From Parvularcula sp039822105 (GTDB taxonomy: Bacteria > Pseudomonadota > Alphaproteobacteria > Caulobacterales > Parvularculaceae), in contig JBCBMW010000001.1 of assembly GCA_039822105.1 (NCBI GenBank), positions 310,001 to 374,000 of the forward strand: DNA of 64,000 bases, written 5' to 3'. The translations under genes and the position numbers were made by a program. The notes below the pieces were generated by a model that saw nothing but the letters and a program-made list of their open reading frames with translations, did no database searches and had not been told where the DNA came from. Positions 54,628 through 62,826 of the stretch are shown here, one piece after another (position 1 is the stretch's first letter; each line of letters starts with the position of its first letter).

Positions 54628-55806
54628 ATGGTGAAGCATAAAGGCCCCGATCGTCGCGGTGTTTTGGGAACAGGGTTCGCTGCCCTGGCCATCGGCACTG
54701 TTCCTGCCTTGCGCGGCACGGCGCTTGGGGCGCCTCAAGATCAGGCGGACGCCGCTGACGACTTCCGGGCGAGGGCGCGGAACTTCCGGAGCAGTTATAG
54801 CCGTCAGGCCGCTGATCTTCGTGAGCGTTATGCTGAATACGCGGCCAAGATCCGCGAAGACTGGGGCGACGATGCGGCGTTGCCGGACGGCGTCACCCTC
54901 GTTGAGTATGACGACAGCCAAAACTCGCGCCGGGTGGTCGATTACGAGGAGGGGACGGCCGAGGCGTCGATCCTCCTTGAGCCTGGTGAAGATCCGGCCA
55001 GCGAAAGCGTGCGCGAACGCTTGGCCGCTGAGATCGAGGGTATGCTGACGGAAGGTCCTGACCAGCGAGACCTCACTGAGCTCGCGGAGGATCCTGGCGA
55101 ACCGGAACGGAGCGGAGAGTCCATCTTGAGCGATCAGGTTGATCTTGCTGGGCAAACGCCGAAGGCCTTTGCCGAAGTCGTGGCCGCGCGGCCGCCCTCT
55201 CTCTCACCGGTGGCAAGCCAAGACGGCACTGAGCGCCAGGTGGTGACGGTCAATTTCAACTTGCTGCCGGACCATGTCGAGCGGCGCGCCAAGAACTATG
55301 TCGATTACGTCGATACCCATGCTGAGACATTCAGTATCCGGACGCCTGTCGTGTGGTCGGTCATGGAAACCGAAAGCGCGTTCCGACCTCGGGCCAAGTC
55401 CTCTGTCCCGGCTTTCGGTTTGATGCAACTTGTCCCCTGGAGCGGCGGTCGCGATGCCTATCGCTATGTGCACAAAGAGGACAAGATCGTCAGCGAGGAG
55501 TACCTTTATCAGCCCAATGAAAATATTGAGCTGGGTACGGCTTACCTCCGCTTGGTGTTCAACAATTATCTGAGATGGATCACCGATGAGCGCACGCGGC
55601 TTTGGGCGACGATTGCTGCTTACAACACCGGCTCCGGTAATGTTCGTAAGGCCTTTGGCCGCAACCGCTCTGAGGCGGAGCGCGTTGTGAATGCGATGAG
55701 CCCCAGCGAGGCATTCGACCATATGGAGCGAAATCTGCCCTACGCCGAAACGCGCTCTTACATCGTCAAGGTGCGCGACAAGTCCGCCAAATACGGATCT
55801 ATCTGA
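54628..55806 (+). CDS. MltC-like lytic transglycosylase with Tat-type signal
   Basis: A 392-residue enzyme cleaving the glycan strand of peptidoglycan. The N-terminus has twin arginines in GPDRRGVLGTG before a hydrophobic run, a Tat-like signal. A charged middle domain (about 45-200) resembles the MltC N-terminal domain. The SLT domain has WSVMETESAF with catalytic Glu249, FGLMQLVPW, LGTAYLRLVFNNYL and AAYNTGSGNV. E. coli MltC is a lipoprotein, so the Tat form is unusual. GGGGGAG precedes the ATG. Its stop overlaps the next start (TGATG). Confidence 0.9.
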   Translation: MVKHKGPDRRGVLGTGFAALAIGTVPALRGTALGAPQDQADAADDFRARARNFRSSYSRQAADLRERYAEYAAKIREDWGDDAALPDGVTLVEYDDSQNSRRVVDYEEGTAEASILLEPGEDPASESVRERLAAEIEGMLTEGPDQRDLTELAEDPGEPERSGESILSDQVDLAGQTPKAFAEVVAARPPSLSPVASQDGTERQVVTVNFNLLPDHVERRAKNYVDYVDTHAETFSIRTPVVWSVMETESAFRPRAKSSVPAFGLMQLVPWSGGRDAYRYVHKEDKIVSEEYLYQPNENIELGTAYLRLVFNNYLRWITDERTRLWATIAAYNTGSGNVRKAFGRNRSEAERVVNAMSPSEAFDHMERNLPYAETRSYIVKVRDKSAKYGSI

Positions 55807-56876
55807 TGGTCGGTGTGCGTGCTTTTATGTCAAGAGTGGTCGCTGTCGTTCTCACAGGCAGCCTCGCTTCCTGCGCAATGTCGCCTGTTCCGGTGGATCA
55901 ACTGCCTGACGTCGCTGGCGGTAGCCTCTTTGTGGGTGTGCCTGACTGGTGCCAGGTGGTGGATACGGATGACACGCTGATTGCCTGCGAAGGGGTCAGC
56001 ATTCGCATGGCCGGCAGTCAGGCCGCTGCGCGTGAGGAAGCTCTCGAGAAGTCCTACGCATCCATCGCCCGCAAACTCGAGGCAAACGTGACATCTGTCC
56101 TGACAGTCCGGGAACGGATGGAGGCATTGGGTGCGCAATCAACCATCACGCGCTCCGTGATCGAGGAAGCGGTGATCGAGGTCGAAGGCGTACCAATCAC
56201 GGGGCTCAAAGAGACCAACAGCGCCGCCGGTGACGTCGCTTCCTACTACTACGTCCGTGTCGAACTGCATCGTCCCACCGCGGAGGGTGAGATCTTGGGC
56301 AAGATCGCGGCGACGGATGCGGAGATCGCAGGCTTCGCATCGGCCGCACGCACGAATGATCGGCTGGACCGGGCGCGCGCCCTTTTCCCTGTCATCGCAC
56401 TCGCTGCCCGGCGGGACAAACTCGAGCGTGAACTGGCGCTCGTCGGTATGAACGTGAGACGTGCACCGATGGATGCGCGTGTTGCGCAGATCAGCCAGGC
56501 CGCGGTCGCCAGTCTTGATGGCCTGCGCTTTGTCCTGAGGCCGGGTGACAGCACGAGCCGTGCTATCCAATCAGATCTCGCCGCAGCCCTCCGCGACGAA
56601 GCTGGTATCAACCTCCAGGCTCAAGGCGGGCCCAGTGATGTGGTGATCGCCTATTCCGTGCGAGAGAGCTTTTTCTATGAAAATCGTGCACAGATCTTCT
56701 CAGCCAACGCGGATATCAACGGCAATCTCCTCGATAGCGCAGGCAACGTGCTGTCCGGTTTCCGCCATGAGGCGCGCGGTTTCGGCGGTTCACGGACAGA
56801 TGCGCGGCGTGACTATCAGGACGATCTGGCCTCGGCCGTGGCGGAAGACATCGTCAACGTCCTGCTGGCTCCATGA
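55806..56876 (+). CDS. LPP20-like lipoprotein, larger
   Basis: A 356-residue lipoprotein with lipobox SLASC after a signal peptide. The first half has VPDWCQV and an Ala-rich helical stretch (AAREEALEKSYASIARKLEA), like LPP20 proteins and related flagellar or envelope factors. The second half has a separate alpha/beta domain ending LASAVAEDIVNVLLAP. It starts within the transglycosylase stop codon, so the two are translationally coupled. Confidence 0.75.
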   Translation: MVGVRAFMSRVVAVVLTGSLASCAMSPVPVDQLPDVAGGSLFVGVPDWCQVVDTDDTLIACEGVSIRMAGSQAAAREEALEKSYASIARKLEANVTSVLTVRERMEALGAQSTITRSVIEEAVIEVEGVPITGLKETNSAAGDVASYYYVRVELHRPTAEGEILGKIAATDAEIAGFASAARTNDRLDRARALFPVIALAARRDKLERELALVGMNVRRAPMDARVAQISQAAVASLDGLRFVLRPGDSTSRAIQSDLAAALRDEAGINLQAQGGPSDVVIAYSVRESFFYENRAQIFSANADINGNLLDSAGNVLSGFRHEARGFGGSRTDARRDYQDDLASAVAEDIVNVLLAP

Positions 56877-56913
56877 GTGGGTGCGGCCAAGGCAACTCAA
56901 AGGAAGCCAGAAG

Positions 56914-57042
56914 ATGACACAGGGCTTGTCCATCTATGGTTTGAAGTATGGAGCTGATCGCCGCCAAAACCGGCGCGAACAGCACTTGGCCATGACCGGC
57001 TGTATCTTGATGGGACCTATGGTCTTTGTTAGCAATTTCTAG
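56914..57042 (+). CDS. Possible 42-residue small membrane-associated protein
   Basis: A 42-codon frame with AAAGGAAG ahead of ATG 56914. Product MTQGLSIYGLKYGADRRQNR, then a hydrophobic C-terminus (TGCILMGPMVFVSNF). It sits between two lipoprotein genes of the operon, 37 bp after one and 52 bp before the next. Basic-then-hydrophobic layout suggests a small membrane peptide. Supported by start context and position only. Confidence 0.45.
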   Translation: MTQGLSIYGLKYGADRRQNRREQHLAMTGCILMGPMVFVSNF

Positions 57043-57094
57043 GCGTAACAACGCGCGCCCGTCGCCAGGGCACGCCGAATGGGGGACGACCGTG

Positions 57095-58177
57095 ATGACC
57101 AGGTTCAGCAGCATGGGGCGCCGATGGTCTTTGGTACTCGCGCTGGGGCTCGTTCTTTCTGCATGTGCGACAACGTCAAGTGTTCAGGTCACCCGGGCGC
57201 CAGAGTCTCCCCAAATGAAAGCTCTGATCGACAGCGCCGACGGCCGACCGGTACGGCTGGCCGTTGCCACGTTCACCGGGCGCGGCGGGCAAGAGGTCCG
57301 GAGCCTGATCGAATCGCGCGCGACCGAGGCCACCAACGCAACCGGCCGATCCGTCTTCACTGTGGTCGAGGATTTTAACCGGGCCGATCTCGAACGCCGC
57401 CTCGGCCGCCAGGCGTCAAGCGGTCTATTGGACCGAAGCACCGTGGTTGAGCTTGGCCGCCTGACCGCAGCCGAAATCGTTCTGTACGGTGACATGTTGG
57501 CCTATGGGGTGAGTGCGGAGCGAACGCGAGAGACGCGCCGCGTCTGCCGCAATCAGGATAGCAAAGGCAAATGCCAGGCCTATGGCGACGTCTCGATCAG
57601 CTGTCTCATCCGCAGCGCGTCGGTCAGCTTCACGGGCCGGGTTGTCAGCCTGTCGGACGGACGGATCCTCGCTTCGAGCCCGGCGGCGGGCAGCGAGAAG
57701 ATCAAACAGTGCGATGGCGAGGCGCCTCGGCGCATTGGGGAGGGCGAGTCCTTCTGGAGCGCGCTGTTCCAGAGCGCGACAGCCAATCCGCCAAGCGATG
57801 CTGAGCTTCTGAATGCCTCTGCTGGGGAAGCGGTATCGCTCTTCATTCGGGAAGTCGCACCGTACCAAGAGAATATGATTGTCGCTTGGCGTACCAGCGG
57901 CTCCAACCTCTCGAGCGAAGGGCGGGCCCGCATGGCCGGCGCTATTGAGTTTGTACAGCAAGGTCAGACAGCTGAGGGGTGCGGCAGGATGTTTGACCTC
58001 GCGAGGACAGAACGCGACTTTGACCTCATCTACAATGTCGGTGTTTGTAATGAGATCCAAGGCAATCTCGAGCAAGCCCTCACGATCTTCTACGGCCTTC
58101 AGCAGCAGCTGGTTTCTCCAGATAATAACGTCAGCAAGCGGATCGAGGAACTCCAGCGCCGCATCGCTGACCAGTAG
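57095..58177 (+). CDS. CsgG-like lipoprotein with C-terminal helical repeat region
   Basis: A 360-residue lipoprotein: lipobox VLSAC, then a CsgG/HfaB-like domain (RLAVATFTG, FTVVEDFNRADLERRLGRQ, LGRLTAAEIVLYGDML, SVSFTGRVVSLSDGRILAS). CsgG forms the curli secretion pore in the outer membrane. Residues about 285-355 look TPR-like (DLARTERDFDLIYNVGVCNE, LEQALTIFYGLQ). GGGGGA precedes the ATG. No curli subunit genes are nearby, so the client is unknown. Confidence 0.82.
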   Translation: MTRFSSMGRRWSLVLALGLVLSACATTSSVQVTRAPESPQMKALIDSADGRPVRLAVATFTGRGGQEVRSLIESRATEATNATGRSVFTVVEDFNRADLERRLGRQASSGLLDRSTVVELGRLTAAEIVLYGDMLAYGVSAERTRETRRVCRNQDSKGKCQAYGDVSISCLIRSASVSFTGRVVSLSDGRILASSPAAGSEKIKQCDGEAPRRIGEGESFWSALFQSATANPPSDAELLNASAGEAVSLFIREVAPYQENMIVAWRTSGSNLSSEGRARMAGAIEFVQQGQTAEGCGRMFDLARTERDFDLIYNVGVCNEIQGNLEQALTIFYGLQQQLVSPDNNVSKRIEELQRRIADQ

Positions 58178-58373
58178 CACCAATACACTGTGCACGGCCT
58201 ATTCGGTGTCAACATCGGCGCTTTTTCGACCGTAAGAAGCCAGCGAGCTGGCGCCTGATGGCGTCGATACGCACAATTAGAAAGGGCGAGCGGGCATCAA
58301 AGGTTCGTGTTTAGCCTCCACAGCACGTCGCTGCCCGAATACGATGATCTGGAGGGACGCAACTCCGGCGGAA

Positions 58374-58449
<76 letters not shown>

Positions 58450-58519
58450 GTCGCATTCCGCGAGGAACGCGCTCATTAGCCAGCTGACCGGTGCGATGCA
58501 AGCTGGCTTTTTCTGTTTC

Positions 58520-59299
58520 TTAGCAGGGCGATTGCGGGGTCGCCGCAGGAGCGGGCAGGCCGCGAATGGCAAAACCGCGAGCGGTGGCGCGCTTCAGAAA
58601 AATCTCAAGGCTACGCAGCGTGTGCTTGGTTCGGACGGCGCGTGGGCCGTCGTGGAAGATCACGATAGCACCCGGAAAAGCGGACCCGCCAAGCTGCCTG
58701 CCGTAGAACCCCGCCGCAAAACGGTTCCAGCCATCAAAGCGGGTCTCCGTCATCCCGCCGGCGTCCCAGGGGAGGAACGACGTCAAGATGTAAGGCCGAC
58801 CGCCGGGCGCTTCATAGCTCAAGGACCGAAGCGCTGGACCCATCCGCTCGGACCTATAGGCGCCAAGGGGCGGGCGGTAGTAGGTGGGCGCCGCGCCGGT
58901 CAGCGCCTCGATCGCGCAATGGCTCTCGCGAAACTCCGCCTCGAACTTCTCCGCAGAGAAATCTTTTGCCGAGCGGTCCTCGGGCAGGTGGTTGGCAAAG
59001 GTGTGGCCCTCGGCCACGGCGCGCAGCACCAAGTCTTCATGGCCGGTAACATGGTCCGTATGCACGAACATCGTCGCCGTTGCGTTGTATGCCGCAAGAA
59101 GGTCAAGAATGGCGGCGGTGGACGGTGAGGGGCCATCATCGATGGTGAGATAGATCACACGTTCCTCGGTAGGCAGACGGAAGAGCGCCTCGGGCTGCAG
59201 CCGTTCGCCCAAGGGTAGGAGCACCCTCTGCCCGTGGCCGCACCCCACCAACATCAGGAGGAGCGCCGCCGGGGCCAGGAGGGCGACGCGGCCCATCAT
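58520..59299 (-). CDS. Polysaccharide deacetylase lipoprotein (NodB-like)
   Basis: A 259-residue lipoprotein (lipobox LMLVGC) with a NodB domain: IYLTIDDGPSPSTA (metal Asp, near 51), HTFANHLPEDRS (second metal-site loop with a variant third ligand), YYRPPLGAYRSE and IVIFHDG. The family removes N-acetyl groups from chitin-, peptidoglycan- or exopolysaccharide-like substrates. ATG 59299 overlaps the stop of the ABC exporter, so the two are coupled. Confidence 0.85.
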   Translation of the reverse strand: MMGRVALLAPAALLLMLVGCGHGQRVLLPLGERLQPEALFRLPTEERVIYLTIDDGPSPSTAAILDLLAAYNATATMFVHTDHVTGHEDLVLRAVAEGHTFANHLPEDRSAKDFSAEKFEAEFRESHCAIEALTGAAPTYYRPPLGAYRSERMGPALRSLSYEAPGGRPYILTSFLPWDAGGMTETRFDGWNRFAAGFYGRQLGGSAFPGAIVIFHDGPRAVRTKHTLRSLEIFLKRATARGFAIRGLPAPAATPQSPC

Positions 59300-61140
59300 G
59301 CCGCGTCTTCCGCTGCACCGATGAAACCGCCGGACTGGCGTTTCCAAAGCGATGCATAAAGACCGTTTTGCGCAAGGAGAGCGTTGTGGGTGCCTTCCTC
59401 GACGATCTCACCCTGATCGAGCACGATCAGCCGGTCCATCGCTGCGATGGTGGAGAGCCGGTGGGCGATGGCGATCACCGTTTTCTCACCCATCAGATCA
59501 TCGAGCCGCTCCTGGATCGCGGCCTCCACCTCACTGTCGAGGGCGGAGGTGGCCTCGTCGAAGATCAAGATCGGCGCGTCTTTCAAGATCACACGGGCAA
59601 TTGCGATCCGTTGGCGCTGGCCGCCGGATAGCTTGACCCCGCGTTCGCCGACATGGGCATCAAGCCCTTTGCGGCCCTTTTGGTCCTCAAGCTCTTCGAT
59701 AAACGTCCACGCCTCGGCCTTCTTCGCGGCGGCAACGATGTCGTCCTCGGTCGCCTCTGGTCGTCCGTAGGCGATGTTCTCGCGGATCGAACGGTGCATC
59801 AGCGACGTGTCTTGCGTCACAACACCGATGGCCGATCGCAGCGAGTCCTGGGTCACATCTGCAATTTCCTGATCATCGATCAAGATCTTGCCGCCCTCCA
59901 CATCGTGAAGACGGAGGAGGAGGTTCACCAAGGTGGACTTGCCAGCGCCCGAGCGACCAACGAGGCCCACTTTCTCCCCAGGCTGAATGCCGAGGTCCAG
60001 CCCGGTGATCACCCGCCGGTCGTCCTTGCCGTAGTGGAAAGAGACATCGTTGAACGCGATCTCACCTTTCGGTACCGTTAGTGCGCGATCGGACTTATCC
60101 TTGATCGTCAACGGCTTTGAAATCATCTCCATGCCGTCTTGCGTCATGCCAATGTTCTCAAAAAGGTTTGCCACCTCCCACAGGAAGAACTCACTGATCC
60201 CCTGCATACGGAGCGCCAAGGACGCAGCAAATGCCACCGCGCCTATGGTGATGGCGCCCGTCGACCAAAGCCAAAGACCAAAGCCGAGGGTGCCCGCGAT
60301 CAGGATCCCGTTCATGATATGGAGGCTCATGGAAAGACCTGTCGCCAGCCGCATCTGTCCGTAGACCGAGCCCAACATCGTCTTCATGCCCTCGCGGGCG
60401 TAGGCGTCTTCAGCCGGGCCAGTGGAGAACAGCTTCACCGTTCCGATATTGGTGTACGCATCAACAACCCGCCCGGTCAGCATCGACCGATCATCCGACT
60501 GCTTCTGCGAGACGGCCGCGAGTTTCGGCAGGAAGTACCGGCCCGCTGCGATATAGGCCACAAACCAGATGACCAGTGGGATCGTCAGGCGCCAATCATT
60601 CGCGAAGAAGAGGACAAAGGCGGACCCAAAGTAGACCGCGCCCCAGACGAGCAAATTGGTGATCTTTGCGGCCGTCTCCCGCGCGCCGAGCGCCGCCTGC
60701 ATGACCTTGGTGGCCACGCGACCGGCGAAATCGTCAGCAAAAAAGGACGCTGACTGACGCAACAGGTAACGGTGCGCACGCCAACGGATGGACATGGGCA
60801 TATTGCCCATGATCCCTTGCAACAATGCCAGTTCATCAACCAAGCTCATCAGTGGCCAGAGGACGGCAATCATGACCATCACGATCGCAAGCTCACCGCC
60901 ATGTTCCGCAAGGAAACTGTCTGCACCGGACTCGTTGGCAAGGTCGATGAGGTGACCGATACGCTCAAACGCGAAGACCTCAATCAGCGCGATGAGTATG
61001 GACGTCACGATCGTGGTCAGGAACAACCACTTGAAAGGCTTGGTATAATGCCACACAAAGTCACGCAGGCTCGATGGCGGCCGAGCGGGCGGCTCGTCCT
61101 TGAGCGGATCAACAAAGCTCTCAAATATGCGGAACAACAT
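59296..61140 (-). CDS. ABC exporter (fused membrane and ATPase domains)
   Basis: A 614-residue half-transporter of the exporter class. Six membrane helices (about 35-310), then an ATPase with Walker A GLVGRSGAGKSTLV (near 395), signature LSGGQRQRIAIARV (near 505) and Walker B ILIFDEATSALDSE (near 525). ATG 61140 has GAGGT upstream. Coupled to a deacetylase lipoprotein, which suggests a role in lipid or polysaccharide export, but the substrate is unknown. Confidence 0.94.
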   Translation of the reverse strand: MLFRIFESFVDPLKDEPPARPPSSLRDFVWHYTKPFKWLFLTTIVTSILIALIEVFAFERIGHLIDLANESGADSFLAEHGGELAIVMVMIAVLWPLMSLVDELALLQGIMGNMPMSIRWRAHRYLLRQSASFFADDFAGRVATKVMQAALGARETAAKITNLLVWGAVYFGSAFVLFFANDWRLTIPLVIWFVAYIAAGRYFLPKLAAVSQKQSDDRSMLTGRVVDAYTNIGTVKLFSTGPAEDAYAREGMKTMLGSVYGQMRLATGLSMSLHIMNGILIAGTLGFGLWLWSTGAITIGAVAFAASLALRMQGISEFFLWEVANLFENIGMTQDGMEMISKPLTIKDKSDRALTVPKGEIAFNDVSFHYGKDDRRVITGLDLGIQPGEKVGLVGRSGAGKSTLVNLLLRLHDVEGGKILIDDQEIADVTQDSLRSAIGVVTQDTSLMHRSIRENIAYGRPEATEDDIVAAAKKAEAWTFIEELEDQKGRKGLDAHVGERGVKLSGGQRQRIAIARVILKDAPILIFDEATSALDSEVEAAIQERLDDLMGEKTVIAIAHRLSTIAAMDRLIVLDQGEIVEEGTHNALLAQNGLYASLWKRQSGGFIGAAEDAA

Positions 61141-61342
61141 TGTAACCTCAGTGCATCCTTGCATCTTGGGCGCAAGGCAGCCGGCCCGAATACACCCATT
61201 GCTGAGAAATGCCAATGAAATTTTCGTGACGCCTGCGGAGCGCTTACAAACTGAGGAGTTTGCGCAACAGCCGTAGGAATCGGACGCGTCATTCCCTACA
61301 TGGACCGCGTGGGATGAGGGAGCGCGGCTTTGTACCGGTCGC

Positions 61343-61780
61343 GTGAGGATGACCGTGATCTATATCGTGATCAATGTCTTGCCGATCTTGGCGGCGACGG
61401 CCGCGGCGTTTGTCTTTGGCGCGGTCTATTATGGTGTCCTCGGTCAGCCTTGGATGGCGGCAGCGGGCCTGACCGATCAAGACGTCAAAAACCCGTCCCC
61501 TTGGCCTTTCGTTATCGCCTTCATCGCCGAGTTCTGGGTCGCGTCCATCATGGCGGGCGCTTTGATCCTGGCGCCGCCAGAGGCGGGGGCGTGGACCATG
61601 GCCTTCGGTACCGCTTTCATTTTGTGGATCGGTTTTGTCCTACCGGTGATGCTGGTGAACCACCGCTACGAGGGGCGGTCTCTCGCCCTGACTGCGATCA
61701 ACAGCGGCCACTGGCTGGGAGTGTTCTTGGTGCAGGTGTCGGTTCTGCAGGCGATCGGGCTCCAACCGCCTGCAGCTTGA
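61343..61780 (+). CDS. DUF1761-like membrane protein
   Basis: A 145-residue protein with four membrane helices, matching DUF1761 (FGAVYYGVLGQPWMAAAGL near the first loop; INSGHWLGVFLVQ near the end). Start uncertain: GTG 61343 or ATG 61349. Divergent from the ABC exporter; 4 bp from the convergent spondin gene. Function unknown. Confidence 0.82.
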   Translation: MRMTVIYIVINVLPILAATAAAFVFGAVYYGVLGQPWMAAAGLTDQDVKNPSPWPFVIAFIAEFWVASIMAGALILAPPEAGAWTMAFGTAFILWIGFVLPVMLVNHRYEGRSLALTAINSGHWLGVFLVQVSVLQAIGLQPPAA

Positions 61781-61784
61781 GCGC

Positions 61785-62636
61785 TTAGGCTTTTTGCTGG
61801 CGTCGCCGCATGGCCGCACCGCCGGCCATGATGCTGCCGAAGAGAAGCGCGGCCCCTGGAACAGGAACAGGCGCTTCTGGTGTCAAAGACACCGTGATCC
61901 GTGCCAAAACGTCGGGATCTGGGCTGCCTAGGAACGCCCGGGCCAGGAGCGGATCGAGGAACGTTTGACCATCCGCGAGCAGCTCTCGGGTGAAGTCGGT
62001 TCGGATCGCCGATCCGATCACGCCGTCGATCGTCTCTGTACCGAGGGTGCCGTCCACGTTGGCTAGGAATGCTGCGCCATCAAGAAGGATATTTTCCTCT
62101 GTGCCCGCATCATAAACCCGGCCACGGGTGATGTCGAACACCTGCTCGCCGATGAAGTCGCCATTGTCATCGAAGAGATCGACTGGGTTGTTCAGCCCGA
62201 CGAACGTATCGTTGGTGGGGACCACCATCGATAGGAACTGGAACCAATCATTTGCAAACGGATCGACTTCCACAACGATGGTGCCCGTTTCGCCTGGATC
62301 AATGGTGCCAGCAACACCGCCGGGAGCTGTCACAGCGCCAGTGATCGCATCGGCCTGGGCTGCCGCTGCTTCTTGATCGAGCAGGTTGAAGCTGCCCACC
62401 TCAGCGATTTCTTCGAGGGCAGCGCTTGCCGCTTCGCCAACGTTGAACGCATCAAAGGTGCTCGAGCTATCCAGGAAGGAGAACCAAACCGGCGTGAGGG
62501 ACAGGCCGTTTCCTTCATCGCTGTTGGTTTGGAAGTTTTCGACCGTGATGGTGAGGGACGTCGCATGCGCGGCTCCCACGGCCGCGGCAAGGCCGCCGAT
62601 TGCTCCAAGCACAGACTTTTTCAAATGGTGTGTCAT
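61785..62636 (-). CDS. Spondin-domain protein with VPxP-CTERM sorting tail
   Basis: A 283-residue exported protein: signal peptide to AAHATS, a spondin-like domain (LTITVENFQTN, LSLTPVWFSFLDSS, LDQEAAAAQADAI), and a C-terminal VPVPGAALLFGSIMAGG followed by RRRQQKA. This tail matches the PEP-CTERM/VPxPA class processed by exosortase. GGAGACGAGG precedes ATG 62636. No exosortase gene lies in the window. Confidence 0.85.
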   Translation of the reverse strand: MTHHLKKSVLGAIGGLAAAVGAAHATSLTITVENFQTNSDEGNGLSLTPVWFSFLDSSSTFDAFNVGEAASAALEEIAEVGSFNLLDQEAAAAQADAITGAVTAPGGVAGTIDPGETGTIVVEVDPFANDWFQFLSMVVPTNDTFVGLNNPVDLFDDNGDFIGEQVFDITRGRVYDAGTEENILLDGAAFLANVDGTLGTETIDGVIGSAIRTDFTRELLADGQTFLDPLLARAFLGSPDPDVLARITVSLTPEAPVPVPGAALLFGSIMAGGAAMRRRQQKA

Positions 62637-62715
62637 CCTCGTCTCCAAATGCAGGGGTCAATTCCCCGGCCGTTTTTTCGGAGCGTGGATGGTGTGGTTA
62701 CTGATGTGTTTGAGT

Positions 62716-62761
62716 TTTCACTATAAATAAATTTAAGTGAAATCGGACCGAATAAATTCGG
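62716..62761. promoter_or_regulatory. Two A/T-rich inverted repeats upstream of the spondin gene
   Basis: TTTCACT (62716-62722) pairs with AGTGAAA (62736-62742); CCGAAT-AA-ATTCGG spans 62748-62761. Both lie 80-125 bp upstream of the spondin-domain start, in an unusually A/T-rich patch, as expected for a regulated promoter. Confidence 0.5.
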
Positions 62762-62790
62762 ACTTTAGAATTTCTGTATCTTGCAGTGTT

Positions 62791-62816
62791 GAGGCGCGGC
62801 AGTGACGCCGCGCCTC
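62791..62816 (-). terminator. Strong hairpin after fumC, no T-run
   Basis: Perfect 10-bp stem GAGGCGCGGC / GCCGCGCCTC with a six-base loop, 11 bp past the fumC stop. It lacks a T-run, so it may stabilise the mRNA end rather than terminate by itself. Confidence 0.6.
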
Positions 62817-62826
62817 AAAAGAGTGC

